Shown here piece after piece: positions 31,725 to 41,123 of a stretch of 64,000 bases of DNA. Source of the DNA: Streptomyces sp. NBRC 110611 (GTDB lineage Bacteria > Actinomycetota > Actinomycetes > Streptomycetales > Streptomycetaceae). A program made the translations under genes and the position numbers. The notes beneath the pieces are model-generated. The model was not told the DNA's origin. It saw only the letters and a program-made list of their open reading frames with translations, and made no database searches. Where the stretch lies: the NCBI RefSeq assembly GCF_001590865.1, contig NZ_BBUY01000002.1:196487-260486 (forward strand). Direction: 5' to 3'. Every line of letters begins with the position of its first letter. Position 1 is the first letter of the stretch.

Positions 31725-34526
31725 ATGACGTACTCCTTTGGCTACCGGAGATCCCTGGGCCTCCCCGGCTCCCGACTTTCGCGCCCGCGTGCCGTCCGGC
31801 TGTCCGCGGCGCTGCTCGCCGGGGCGCTCGTGGCCACGGTGCCGCCGTCGGCCCCCGTGCGGGCCGACGCCGCCCCGGCCGCCGACCCCGCCCCGGCCGC
31901 CGGCGCCGCCTGCCGCAAGGGCGACGGCTGGACGCTCGACAGCAGCCGCATCGACCCCGAGGACACCCACCACGCCTTCGTCGGCAACGGCTACCTGGGG
32001 CAGCGCGTGCCGCCCAACGGCGCCGGATACACCGACAGTGCCGCCAAGACCGGCTGGCCGCTGTTCACCCCGCGCTACGACGGCTCGTTCGTCTCCGGCC
32101 TGTACGCGCACAACAAGCAGACCGCCGAGGACCGGCAGACCGTCGCCGCGCTGCCCACCTGGACCCCGCTGACCGTCACGACGGACGGGCCCGGCGCCGA
32201 CACCTTCAACTCTTCGACACCGCACGGCCGAATATCGGCTTACCGCCAGAGCCTCATGCTGCACTGCGGTCTCGTACGCACCAACCTCACCTGGACCGCG
32301 TCCGACGGCCGCCGCACCGACCTGGTATACGACGTCCTCGCCGACCGCACCAACCCGCACGTCGGCGCCGTCCGCCTGACCCTGCGCCCGCACTGGAGCG
32401 GCGAGGCCACCGTCACCGACCTGCTGGACGGCCGCGGCGCCCGGCGCGTCCGGCAGACCGGCGGCGGCGACCGCACCCACGGCGAGCGGCCCGGCCGCCC
32501 CGCACCGGCGATGGACGTCACCTTCCGCACCGACGGCACCAAGGTCGACGGCGCCGTCGCCTCCACCCTGCGCACCGGCCCCGGCATGCCCGGCACCACC
32601 GCGCAACGCGCTGGCCGGGCAAGCAAACTGACCAACCGTCAGGCGTTCACTCTACCCGTGCGCAGCGGGCAGTCCTACGAACTCACCAAGTACGTCGGCG
32701 TCGACACCGCCCTCACCTCACGCGACCCGCGCACGGACGCCACCGCCGCCGCCCGGCGCGCCGCCGACCGCGGCTGGGACGCCCTGCTGTCCTCCCACAC
32801 CGCGGCCTGGGCACGGCTGTGGCGCAGCGACATCGAGGTGACAGGGCGGCGCGACCTCCAGAAGTGGGTGCGCTCCGCGCAGTACGGCCTGCTCTCCAGC
32901 ACCCGCGCGGGCGCCGCCAACAGCCTCGCCCCGGCCGGGCTGACCAGCGACAACTATGCGGGTCTGGTCTTCTGGGACGCCGAGACCTGGATGTACCCGG
33001 CGCTCCTGTCCACCCGCCCCGACCTCGCCAAGTCCGTGGTCGACTACCGCTACCGCACCCGCGCCGCGGCCCGGGCCAACGCCCGCGCGCTCGGCTACCC
33101 GGGGCTCTTCTACCCCTGGAACAGCGGCAGTTCCGGCAACCTCGCCAAGGAGTGCCACAGCGTCGATCCGCCGCACTGCCGCACCCAGATCCACCTCCAG
33201 TCCGACATATCGCTGGCCACCTGGCAGTACTACCTGGCCACCAAGGACACCACCTGGCTGCGTGCACGCGGCTGGCCGGTGCTGAAGGGCATCGCCGAGT
33301 TCTGGGCGGGCCGCGTCAGCCGCAACGCCGACGGCAGCTACTCCATCAAGGACACCGCCGGGCCCGACGAGTACAGCAACGGCGTCGACGACGCGGTGTT
33401 CACCAACGCGGGCGCGGCCACCGCCCTGCGCAACGCCGCCCGCGCCGCCGCACTCCTCGGCGAGCGGGCCCCGGCCGAGTGGTCGGAGATCGCCGCCAGG
33501 ATCCGCATCCCGTACGACTCCCGGCGCAAGGTCTTCGAGCAGTACGACGGCTACGACGGCAGCAAGATCAAGCAAGCCGACACGGTGCTGCTGATGTACC
33601 CGCTCCAGTGGCCCATGCCCAAGGGCGCCGCGGCCGCCACGCTCGACTACTACGCGCAGCGCACCGACCCCGACGGCCCGGCCATGACGGACTCGGTGCA
33701 CGCCATCGACGCCGCCGGGACCGGGGAACCGGGCTGCGCCACGTACACGTATCTGGAGCGCTCCATCAGGCCGTTCGTACGCGGCCCGTTCGCTCAGTTC
33801 TCGGAGGCGCGGGGCGACAAGGCGGGCGCCAAGGACCCCCTGGCCGGCTCGCCCGCGCACGACTTCCTCACCGGCAAGGGCGGTTTCCTGCAGACCTTCA
33901 CCCACGGCCTGACCGGCCTCCGCCCGCGCGAAGACCGGGTGCACCTCGACCCGATGCTGCCCCCGCAGCTCGCCGAGGGCGTCACGCTGCGCGGACTGAC
34001 CTGGCAGGGCCGCCGGTACGACATCGCCCTCGGCGCCGAGCAGACCACGGTGCGGCTCACCTCCGGCGCGCCGATGACGCTCGACACACCGCAGGGCGAA
34101 CAGGTCCTCAGCCAGGGCGCGCCGGTCGTCCTCAAGACCCGCCGTCCCGACCGCACCCCCACCGGCAACGCCGCCCGCTGCACCCCCGCCACGGCGTCGT
34201 CGGAGCAACCCGGCATGTACGCGGCAGCCGCGGTCGACGGCGCCACCGCCACGGCCTGGGTCCCGGACGGGCCCACCGGCACCCTGACGGCGGACCTCGG
34301 CGAACCGCTCCGCGTCAGCGCGGTCACCCCCAAGTGGACCAGCGTCCAGCCGAAGTCGTACGACATCCAGCTGTCCCTCGACGGGCACCACTGGCAGCGC
34401 GCTCCGGCCCGCGACATCCACGGCACGCCGCAGCTCGCACGGTACGTGCGCGTGACCGTACGCGGCGACACCCGGGCCAAGGAGCACCCGGGCATCACCG
34501 AGCTGACGGTGACGAAACAACCGTGA
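31725..34526 (+). CDS. Secreted GH65 glycoside hydrolase/phosphorylase-like enzyme
   Basis: A 933-residue exported enzyme. A signal peptide covers residues 1 to about 47 (hydrophobic LSAALLAGALVATV, cut near VRADA). The N-terminal beta-sandwich precedes an (alpha/alpha)6 barrel with FWDAETWMYP near residue 416 and the family 65 acid Glu in GPDEYSNGVDDAVFTN near 549. A C-terminal discoidin-like (F5/8C) carbohydrate-binding module spans about 800-930. It resembles ATH1-type acid trehalases and kojibiose or trehalose hydrolases; the substrate cannot be fixed. It is monocistronic with its own promoter and terminator. Confidence 0.88.
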   Translation: MTYSFGYRRSLGLPGSRLSRPRAVRLSAALLAGALVATVPPSAPVRADAAPAADPAPAAGAACRKGDGWTLDSSRIDPEDTHHAFVGNGYLGQRVPPNGAGYTDSAAKTGWPLFTPRYDGSFVSGLYAHNKQTAEDRQTVAALPTWTPLTVTTDGPGADTFNSSTPHGRISAYRQSLMLHCGLVRTNLTWTASDGRRTDLVYDVLADRTNPHVGAVRLTLRPHWSGEATVTDLLDGRGARRVRQTGGGDRTHGERPGRPAPAMDVTFRTDGTKVDGAVASTLRTGPGMPGTTAQRAGRASKLTNRQAFTLPVRSGQSYELTKYVGVDTALTSRDPRTDATAAARRAADRGWDALLSSHTAAWARLWRSDIEVTGRRDLQKWVRSAQYGLLSSTRAGAANSLAPAGLTSDNYAGLVFWDAETWMYPALLSTRPDLAKSVVDYRYRTRAAARANARALGYPGLFYPWNSGSSGNLAKECHSVDPPHCRTQIHLQSDISLATWQYYLATKDTTWLRARGWPVLKGIAEFWAGRVSRNADGSYSIKDTAGPDEYSNGVDDAVFTNAGAATALRNAARAAALLGERAPAEWSEIAARIRIPYDSRRKVFEQYDGYDGSKIKQADTVLLMYPLQWPMPKGAAAATLDYYAQRTDPDGPAMTDSVHAIDAAGTGEPGCATYTYLERSIRPFVRGPFAQFSEARGDKAGAKDPLAGSPAHDFLTGKGGFLQTFTHGLTGLRPREDRVHLDPMLPPQLAEGVTLRGLTWQGRRYDIALGAEQTTVRLTSGAPMTLDTPQGEQVLSQGAPVVLKTRRPDRTPTGNAARCTPATASSEQPGMYAAAAVDGATATAWVPDGPTGTLTADLGEPLRVSAVTPKWTSVQPKSYDIQLSLDGHHWQRAPARDIHGTPQLARYVRVTVRGDTRAKEHPGITELTVTKQP

Positions 34527-34533
34527 GCCGCGC

Positions 34534-34574
34534 CGTCGCTGAGGCCCCTCCAGGCCGGAGAGGCCTCAGCGACG
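34534..34574. terminator. Bidirectional hairpin terminator
   Basis: A perfect 13-bp inverted repeat (34534-34546 and 34562-34574, 15-nt loop) starts 8 nt after the GH65 stop and ends 10 nt before the convergent acetyltransferase stop. Confidence 0.85.
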
Positions 34575-34583
34575 AGCGCGCGG

Positions 34584-35726
34584 TCAGAACCAGTGCAGGC
34601 AGTGCGGGGAGCGCTCGGCGCGGAAGAGGGCGTCGGCGAGGGTGGCCGCGCCCGGGCGGTGGGCCCGGATGTGTCCGGCGCGTACGAGCGTGCTCGGAGC
34701 GGTACCGCCGAGGTAGACCGAGCCCAGGTCCCTCACGTCCAGGGACAGGTCGGGCTCCCGGTCCGTCGGGACGCAGCCGGCCTTGCCGTCCCGGACAGTC
34801 AGCAGGTAGCGGCCGCGCTCACCGAGGAACGGGTCGTCGACGTCGAGGACGAGCTCACCATCGGTGAACCAGCCGCGCGCGGTCAGCGCACGCGGGATGT
34901 CCAGCAGCCGTACCCAGAGCCAGTCGGTGTCGTCGCTCACCTGGCCGGCCCGGAAGTCCGCAAGCTGCCAGCGCAGCGGGTGTCCGGGCGGGAAGTGCTT
35001 GAACACCACCTCGGTGACCAGGTCGTGTCCGAGCAGGAACCGGGCCAGGGCCGTGAAGACGGCGTCGTCGGTGGTGATGGTCTCGTCGACCGTCAGCGTG
35101 CCGGACACGACCGAGTAGCCGGCGTACCCGTCCGGTATGCCCTCGGCGTTCCGGTGGACAGCGACATAGCGCGGCGCCGGAGAGACCGGGGGCTGCCCCG
35201 CGCCCAGGGCCAACCAGCGGTGCGGCCGGGACAGCGCGCCGGGCTGTGCGCGGCGGTAACGGTCATAGACCTCTTCCAGGATCGCGCCGCACTCGGCACG
35301 CCGCAGCAGCTCGACCGAGCCGGATTCCGTGCCGTTCTCCGTCCACGTGTCCAATCCAGTATCCGTGCCGGTCGCCGGGGCGCCGGCCGTGCCACGCGAC
35401 CGGGGAAGGGCGAAGGCGGCCTGGCGGCACGGCACCGTCAGGCGCTGCGTGTAGGTCGCCGGTCCGTACCCGAACCTGCCGTAGATCAGGGCCTCGGAGG
35501 CCAGCAGTACGGAGAGGAACTCCCCTCGCGCCCGCAGCTCGGCGAGCTGATGCCGCATCATCGCGCTGAGCACGCCCTGGCGTCGGTGCGAGGGCAGGAC
35601 GCCGACGGCGGACACCCCGGCGGCCGGGACGTGGCTCCCCCCGGGCAGGGTGAGCTCGAAGGAGTACGCCCCGGTGGTACCGACGGGCCGCCCATCCGCC
35701 GTCGTGGCGAGCAGGTTACGGTCCAT
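34584..35726 (-). CDS. Eis-like GNAT acetyltransferase, N-terminus missing
   Basis: A 380-residue product related to Eis-type N-acetyltransferases. The acetyl-CoA loop VSAVGVLPSHRRQGVLSAMM, the GRFGYGPAT block and the C-terminal carboxylate phenylalanine are present. Only the first strand and helix are lacking. The reading frame continues upstream of ATG 35726 with Eis-like residues (AFGRFPETPAEGGGVWWSAF) but has no start codon and meets a TGA at 35802-35804. So the gene has lost its 5' end or carries a frameshift, and may be a pseudogene. If translated from 35726, the product would lack about 40 residues of the normal fold. Confidence 0.7.
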   Translation of the reverse strand: MDRNLLATTADGRPVGTTGAYSFELTLPGGSHVPAAGVSAVGVLPSHRRQGVLSAMMRHQLAELRARGEFLSVLLASEALIYGRFGYGPATYTQRLTVPCRQAAFALPRSRGTAGAPATGTDTGLDTWTENGTESGSVELLRRAECGAILEEVYDRYRRAQPGALSRPHRWLALGAGQPPVSPAPRYVAVHRNAEGIPDGYAGYSVVSGTLTVDETITTDDAVFTALARFLLGHDLVTEVVFKHFPPGHPLRWQLADFRAGQVSDDTDWLWVRLLDIPRALTARGWFTDGELVLDVDDPFLGERGRYLLTVRDGKAGCVPTDREPDLSLDVRDLGSVYLGGTAPSTLVRAGHIRAHRPGAATLADALFRAERSPHCLHWF

Positions 35727-36189
35727 TTCGAACGCCGACCACCAGACCCCGCCGCCCTCGGCCGGGGTTTCCGGGAAGCGCCCGAACGCGGCATGGCCAG
35801 GTCAACCGAATTACGGCCGGACGCGCGACCGGTCACACCAGAGCCCGGCCGTTCAATCGAACGCCCGCATTTCGCCACTGCGCCCATCGAAGCGACGTGC
35901 GACGAAAATGCGTCCCCGCGGCGCGGCGGCGGAAATGACAGAGGAATACAGATTGACACCTTCCGCTCCTGCGCGTTCAGCTGTATGGTGCTCATAAAGC
36001 GTCAATTTCCCCGGTAGTTACCCTACCGTCGCTCAACCTCGATTCCCTTCTTCGGGTTCGGAGGGCGGCGACCGAGGCGCACCCATCAGGCCGACAGCGG
36101 CCCACTCTCCCGCATCTTCCGCATTTTCCGCACACCGCGGCATGGGGTGAGCCCGTGCCGACGACGCAAGTGAATTCCCTTCAAATTCC

Positions 36190-36233
36190 CCTCAGATCCC
36201 TCTCGGATTCCTCTCGGATCCCTCTCGGATTCC
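36190..36233. repeat. 11-bp tandem repeats upstream of a secreted-protein gene
   Basis: Four units of consensus TCTCGGATYCC run from 36190 to 36233 and stop 5 nt before the AAGGAGG ribosome site. The unit length is one helical turn. The surrounding gap 35727-36250 otherwise shows only the decayed 5' end of the acetyltransferase gene and no clear ORF. Confidence 0.8.
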
Positions 36234-36250
36234 TCTTGGAAGGAGGAGGC

Positions 36251-36874
36251 GTGTCAACTCAGGGAAATCAAGAAAACCAGCAGAAAGGCGTCGGCGAGGT
36301 TTCGGGTCAAACGCCGAAGTGGCGTCGCCGTCTCGCCTGGCTCGGCGTCTACGGAACGCTGGCGGGCCTGGCCGGAACGTCGATGGCATCCGCCGCCGCA
36401 CCGCCGGCGCCGTCGCGGGCGGCTCGCGCCCAGGCCGTCTCCATCATCTGCTCGAACGGCACCGGATCCGTGGCGAAGACCCAGGACCCCGGTGAGCCGG
36501 GCAAACCGGTCAAGTACCGGGCATCGGCTACCTGTTCGGTCACGGGTCCCACGGAGAGCGGCGCCGCCAACGGCACCGCATCGTTCTCCATCGACCGGAA
36601 CAACTGCGCAAACGCGACGACGAATGTCACGGGGCGCGTCACGTGGCCTTCGGGAAAGACCAGCGACTTCGCCATCACCCTGGTATGGACCGCCACCGCC
36701 GGCCAGGGAATCTCGGCCAGCATCACCACCGGCTCGATCACAGGTGGCGCCTACGCGGGCGCCGTGGTGGCCGGTACGGCCGCCGCGCCCGAACAGGTCC
36801 GCGTCGACTGTGAAACCAATGGAACCTTCGACGGGGCCACCGGCTCCGGCAACGGGAAAGTCACCGGCAGCTGA
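36251..36874 (+). CDS. Small secreted protein of unknown function
   Basis: A 207-residue protein starting at GTG 36251 behind AAGGAGG. A polar N-terminus is followed by a signal-type segment (WRRRLAWLGVYGTLAGLAG, cut near ASAAA). The mature part is Ser/Thr/Gly-rich, beta-like and holds four cysteines (ICSNGTG, ATCSVTG, NNCANAT, VDCETNG), suggesting two disulphides in an extracellular domain. I do not recognise the family. A longer start at GTG 36155 would read through the 11-bp repeats and is unlikely. Confidence 0.72.
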   Translation: MSTQGNQENQQKGVGEVSGQTPKWRRRLAWLGVYGTLAGLAGTSMASAAAPPAPSRAARAQAVSIICSNGTGSVAKTQDPGEPGKPVKYRASATCSVTGPTESGAANGTASFSIDRNNCANATTNVTGRVTWPSGKTSDFAITLVWTATAGQGISASITTGSITGGAYAGAVVAGTAAAPEQVRVDCETNGTFDGATGSGNGKVTGS

Positions 36875-36891
36875 CGGTCTTCAACGGGCTT

Positions 36892-36919
36892 GTGCCGGGC
36901 GCGACGTGACGTCCGGCAC
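36892..36919 (+). terminator. Weak hairpin after the secreted-protein gene
   Basis: GTGCCGG (36892-36898) pairs with CCGGCAC (36913-36919) across 14 nt. It is short, so the role as terminator is only suggested by its place 18 nt after a stop. Confidence 0.35.
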
Positions 36920-36996
36920 GGGCCCCGGATATCTCAGGCCCTCAACAACCGCAGGGGACGACAAAGGTACTTCTCCTTCACGATGCGGGGTGCACT

Positions 36997-37887
36997 GTGC
37001 GACTGGACCAGTCCTATCGAGCCGGGGCGACGTCACCGGGCGCCGCCGTCAGCGGTCTGCGCTCCGTGGCGGGGAGCCCGCGGGCCGTGCCGTCGTCGAC
37101 GACCGCCACCCGATCAGTACCACCCGTTCCAGGCCATATCGCCATCGTCATGGACGGTAACGGCCGTTGGGCCACCCGGCGGGGCCTCACGCGGACCCAA
37201 GGCCATGCAGTCGGTGAAGAGGCGCTCGTGCGGGTGGTCGAGGGTGCCGTCGAGATCGGCGTCCGTCATCTGACGGTATTCGGGTTCTCCACCGAGAACT
37301 GGTGCCGTCCCACCGCCGAAGTCGGTTTCCTGATGACGCTGATGGGGCGTGCCTTGCGCAAGCACCGCCGGCGGCTGCACGCCCACTCCGTGCGTATTCG
37401 CCACCTGGGGCGACGTACCAGGCTGCCGCCCGCTCTCCTCGGCGAGATCGAGGCGGCCGAGCGGCTCACCGCCGACAACGACCGGCTCACGTTGTCCCTG
37501 TGCCTCGACTACGGAGGCCGGACAGAACTGGTCGATGCCGCGCGCCGTATCGCCGAGGCCGCCGCCATGGGCACGCTCGACCCGGCCACGCTCGATGCCC
37601 GGACGTTCGCCCGCCACCTCTACGCGCCGGACCTGCCGGACGTCGACCTGTTCCTCCGCACGTCCGGTGAGCAGCGCATCAGCAACTTCCTGCTCTGGCA
37701 GTCCGCCTACGCCGAACTCGTCTTCGTCGACGCTCCCTGGCCCGACTTCGACGGCCGTCATCTGCGGCAGGCGATCGAGATCTACGCGACCCGCAACCGC
37801 ACCTTCGGAACCGTCGAGGATCCGAGCCGCGACGCCCCGCGGTCCGCACCCAGGAGGAAGCCGTGTACCCCGACCAACGAGCCCTGA
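36997..37887 (+). CDS. cis-Prenyl transferase (UppS/Z-isoprenyl diphosphate synthase family)
   Basis: A 296-residue cis-prenyl transferase. The catalytic Asp53 is in HIAIVMDGNGRWA, followed by the E-N-W motif (FGFSTENWCRP), and the C-terminal diphosphate-binding RTSGEQRISNFLLWQ...ELVF is intact. Chain length cannot be read by eye. The first 45 residues are low-complexity; GTG 37087 is an alternative start that trims 30 of them. It overlaps the next gene by 25 nt, and the pairing with a squalene/phytoene-type synthase suggests a dedicated lipid pathway rather than the housekeeping cell-wall enzyme. Confidence 0.88.
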   Translation: MRLDQSYRAGATSPGAAVSGLRSVAGSPRAVPSSTTATRSVPPVPGHIAIVMDGNGRWATRRGLTRTQGHAVGEEALVRVVEGAVEIGVRHLTVFGFSTENWCRPTAEVGFLMTLMGRALRKHRRRLHAHSVRIRHLGRRTRLPPALLGEIEAAERLTADNDRLTLSLCLDYGGRTELVDAARRIAEAAAMGTLDPATLDARTFARHLYAPDLPDVDLFLRTSGEQRISNFLLWQSAYAELVFVDAPWPDFDGRHLRQAIEIYATRNRTFGTVEDPSRDAPRSAPRRKPCTPTNEP

Positions 37888-38831
37888 CCCGCGCCGGCAT
37901 CCACGACCCCGTCCTGCGTGAGTCCTACGAGTACTGCCGCCGGCTCCTGGTCGCCCTCGGGGACGGGAAGGACATCTGGCGCGGCAGCCTGCTGCTGCCG
38001 CCGGAACGACGACCGCACGTGTGGGCGATGTACGGGTTCGCTCGCCACTACGACGAATTGTCCGAAGCTGCCGCCGGCAGCGGGACCGGGCGAGCACGGT
38101 TTGCCGACTGGCGCGCCACCGCCAAAAGGGACTTGGAATCCGGGCACTCGTGTGAACCGAGCCTGCGCGCGCTGATCCACACACTCCGCACTTTCGACCT
38201 CGCTCCCGCACCGGCCCAGGGGCTCCTCGACGCCTATCTGATGGACCTGAGCGTCACGGCATACCCCACCTTCGGCGATCTGCTGCGCTATCTGCGGCTC
38301 CTGGCCGTCGAGCCGTGTCGGATGCTCGTGCCCGTCATGGGGCCCACGAGCGGCCCCTACGGAGCAGAGGCGGAGGCGATGGCACTGGCCCTCCAGCTGA
38401 CCAACCTGATCCGCGATCTCGCGGAGGACCAGCGTCACGGCCGGACCTATCTGCCGCTGGAGGACCTCGACCGGTTCGGCGTCACACGTCAGGACCTGGC
38501 CCGTGGACGGATGACCCCGGCCGTCAGGGAACTCGTGAAGTTCGAGGTGGACCGGGCCCACGCCTTCTACGAGGACGGCGCCGGGCTGCCCGACCTCGTG
38601 CACCCCCGATGCCGGGAACCGTTCCGGGCCTCACTGACGTTCTACCGGTCGTACCTCACCGAGATCGAGCGGCGCGACTACGACGTACTGACCATCAAGC
38701 CCCGCGTCGGTCCTGCGCGGAAGGCCCGGATGGCGCTGCGCCTGGGCGGTCCCCTGCTGATGTCCCGTGCGCGCCGCTCCCGTAGGGGCACGGACTCCGC
38801 GCGGCGCTGGGAGGAAGCCGCGTGTTCGTGA
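37863..38831 (+). CDS. Squalene/phytoene-synthase-like prenyl transferase
   Basis: A 322-residue member of the trans-isoprenyl diphosphate head-to-head synthase family (HpnC, HpnD, CrtB). The second aspartate-rich motif is complete (NLIRDLAEDQRHGRTYLP, Asp185 and Asp189). The first, normally DxxxD, reads DELSE (residues 64-68), so its last metal ligand is Glu. It would join two prenyl diphosphates or have shifted to a related reaction. GTG 37863 lies 8 nt after a strong AGGAGGAAG site inside the preceding gene; its own stop overlaps the next gene by 10 nt. Confidence 0.88.
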   Translation: MYPDQRALTRAGIHDPVLRESYEYCRRLLVALGDGKDIWRGSLLLPPERRPHVWAMYGFARHYDELSEAAAGSGTGRARFADWRATAKRDLESGHSCEPSLRALIHTLRTFDLAPAPAQGLLDAYLMDLSVTAYPTFGDLLRYLRLLAVEPCRMLVPVMGPTSGPYGAEAEAMALALQLTNLIRDLAEDQRHGRTYLPLEDLDRFGVTRQDLARGRMTPAVRELVKFEVDRAHAFYEDGAGLPDLVHPRCREPFRASLTFYRSYLTEIERRDYDVLTIKPRVGPARKARMALRLGGPLLMSRARRSRRGTDSARRWEEAACS

Positions 38832-40951
38832 GGCTCGGCCAGGCCGCCGCCCGCCGCAGATGGGCCTTTCTCGCTGTGCCCCTGGTGCTGGCCGCGCTGG
38901 CCATGGTCGCGGCGTCAGGCCTCCACGACCGGCTGAGCTACGGGGGATTCATCGCGCGCGACGCCGAGTCCAACCGGGCCGCCGTGGCCGTCCGGGAGCG
39001 CATCGGGCGCGGCGGCGCGGATCTGATCGCCCTCTACCGCAATCCCCACCACACGGTGGAGGAGCCCATGTTCCGCCGTGCGGTGGAGGATTCGCTGGCG
39101 TCCGCGCCGAGCGGGACCATCGTCTCGGCCATGACGTACTGGTCGCGCGATCTGCCGCCGCTGGCTTCGAAGGACCGTCATGCGACGGCCGTCGTGATCA
39201 TGCTCGCCGGAGCGGACGACACGGGGCGCGTGGCCAGTTACCACCGGCTGCGGCCGGTGCTGCGGGCGGCGGGATTCCGCATCCAGTACGCGGGGCCGGT
39301 CGCGGTGGTCGACGGTGTCGCCGAGCGGACCCTGGCCGATGTGCGCCGTGCCGAGCTGATCGCGTTCCCGCTGGTGCTGGCCCTGCTCCTGCTCATCTTC
39401 CGCAGTCTGGTGGCAGCCCTGCTGCCGGTCGTCATCGGCGGCCTCAGTATCGGCATCACGCTGGGCGTCCTGGCGCTGCTGAACGGCGCGGTGGAGACCT
39501 CGTTCATCACCGTCAGCCTGGTGACCGCGCTGGGGCTGGCTCTGGGAGTGGATGCCGCCCTCTTCGTCGTCGGCCGGTTCCGCGAAGAGCTCGCCCGTCG
39601 TGACAGTGTGCCGGACGCGGTCGCCGCCACCTGCGCCACCGCCGGCCGTACGGTCTTCCTGTCCGGGACCGCCATGAGCGGCATCGCTCTGGGGTTCCTG
39701 CTCTTCCCCGTCGGCGTCCTGCGGGCGTTCGGTGTCGGGGCGGCTGTCGTCATCCTGGTCAGCGCCGTTCTCAGCGTCACCGCGCTGCCCGCCGCGCTGG
39801 CCCTCCTGGGCCCGCGGGTGAACGCGGGACGGCTCCGCCGCCCATGGCGGGAGCGGGAACGGGAGCGCGCGGTCCCGGCAGAGGGGCCCTGGGCCCGGCT
39901 GGCCCGGGCGGTGATGGCCCGGCCGGGGCACTACCTGATCTGTACGTCACTGGCCCTGCTGGCCCTGACGGCACCGTTCGCCCACGTCACCCTCGGGTTC
40001 CCCGACCAGCGGACCCTGCCCGTCGACGCACCGGCCCGCCAGGCCTCCGACGCGCTGGGGCGCGACTTCGCGCTCGGCGGACTGGACGCCGTGCAGGTGG
40101 TGGTCACCGTGCCGCAGCGGCTGGACACCCGTGACGGGCGGCAGACGCTGACGGCCTGGACCGGTGGACTCGTGCGCCTGCCCGGTGCCGGTGGCGGGCT
40201 CATCGCCGCGACGTCCCGGCACAGCGCGGTGGTCCACCTGACCCACGACAGCGCCGCCGAGGATCCGGCCACCCGGGCACTGGTGCGGCGCATCCGCGCG
40301 CTGCCGCCGCCGGATGGCGGCCAGGTGCTGGTGGGCGGACTCTCGGCGATGTCCCAGGACACCCTCGAACTGCTGGGCCGCCGGCTGCCATGGGCCCTGC
40401 TTTCCATCGCGGGCTTCACGTATGTGCTGCTGCTGGCGGCGTTGCGGTCGGTCGTCCTGCCGGTGAAAGCGTTGCTGGTCAACGCGCTGTCCCTCGGCGC
40501 CTCCTTCGGCGCTCTCGTCTGGATCTTCCAGGACGGGCATCTGACCTGGCTGGTCGGCGCGAGCCGCACCGGGTACATCGATGTCGCCCAGCCCGTGATC
40601 ATGCTGATTCTCCTGATCGGCCTCTCGATGGACTACGAGTTCTTCCTGCTGTCGCGCATCCGCGAGCAGTACGACGCCACGGGAGACAACGCCGCCGCGG
40701 TCGCGACCGGCATGCAGCGGTCGGCTCCGGTCATCACCGCCGCGGCGACGGTGGTTCTGGTGGTGTGTGCGGTCTTCGCCGGCAGCGGCGTGGCCATGGT
40801 CAAGGAGCTGTGTGTGGGGATGTTCATCGCTGTCGCTCTGGATGCCACCCTCGTCCGGGCGCTGCTCGTGCCGGCCGCCATGCGGCTGCTGGGCCGGGCC
40901 AACTGGTGGCTCCCCGGGCGCAGTACGAAGAGCGGGCAGAGCCTGTCCTGA
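38822..40951 (+). CDS. MMPL-family RND lipid exporter
   Basis: A 709-residue protein with two halves of about six membrane segments each and two external loops, the MMPL layout. Proton-relay regions are LGVDAALFVVGRFREEL in the first half, where the usual tyrosine after Asp is Ala, and LSMDYEFFLLSRIREQY in the second. MMPL proteins export lipids and hydrophobic metabolites. GTG 38822 follows GGGAGGAAG. As third gene of an overlapping operon, its cargo is plausibly the isoprenoid made by the first two enzymes. Confidence 0.9.
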   Translation: MFVRLGQAAARRRWAFLAVPLVLAALAMVAASGLHDRLSYGGFIARDAESNRAAVAVRERIGRGGADLIALYRNPHHTVEEPMFRRAVEDSLASAPSGTIVSAMTYWSRDLPPLASKDRHATAVVIMLAGADDTGRVASYHRLRPVLRAAGFRIQYAGPVAVVDGVAERTLADVRRAELIAFPLVLALLLLIFRSLVAALLPVVIGGLSIGITLGVLALLNGAVETSFITVSLVTALGLALGVDAALFVVGRFREELARRDSVPDAVAATCATAGRTVFLSGTAMSGIALGFLLFPVGVLRAFGVGAAVVILVSAVLSVTALPAALALLGPRVNAGRLRRPWRERERERAVPAEGPWARLARAVMARPGHYLICTSLALLALTAPFAHVTLGFPDQRTLPVDAPARQASDALGRDFALGGLDAVQVVVTVPQRLDTRDGRQTLTAWTGGLVRLPGAGGGLIAATSRHSAVVHLTHDSAAEDPATRALVRRIRALPPPDGGQVLVGGLSAMSQDTLELLGRRLPWALLSIAGFTYVLLLAALRSVVLPVKALLVNALSLGASFGALVWIFQDGHLTWLVGASRTGYIDVAQPVIMLILLIGLSMDYEFFLLSRIREQYDATGDNAAAVATGMQRSAPVITAAATVVLVVCAVFAGSGVAMVKELCVGMFIAVALDATLVRALLVPAAMRLLGRANWWLPGRSTKSGQSLS

Positions 40952-41123
40952 CCGGCTCCGGCGCCGGGCGTCGGCGGGTGACGGCTCGTCCGCTCCGGCG
41001 CACGCCTTCGCCGCGGAGCTGTGACCGTTGTCCCCTCGGAGGAGCCTCCGTTCCCCCTATGGTGGTTGCCGGGCACTGAACTGGCATGCACTGAACTGGA
41101 CGGCTACGTACGGGGGTTGCACC

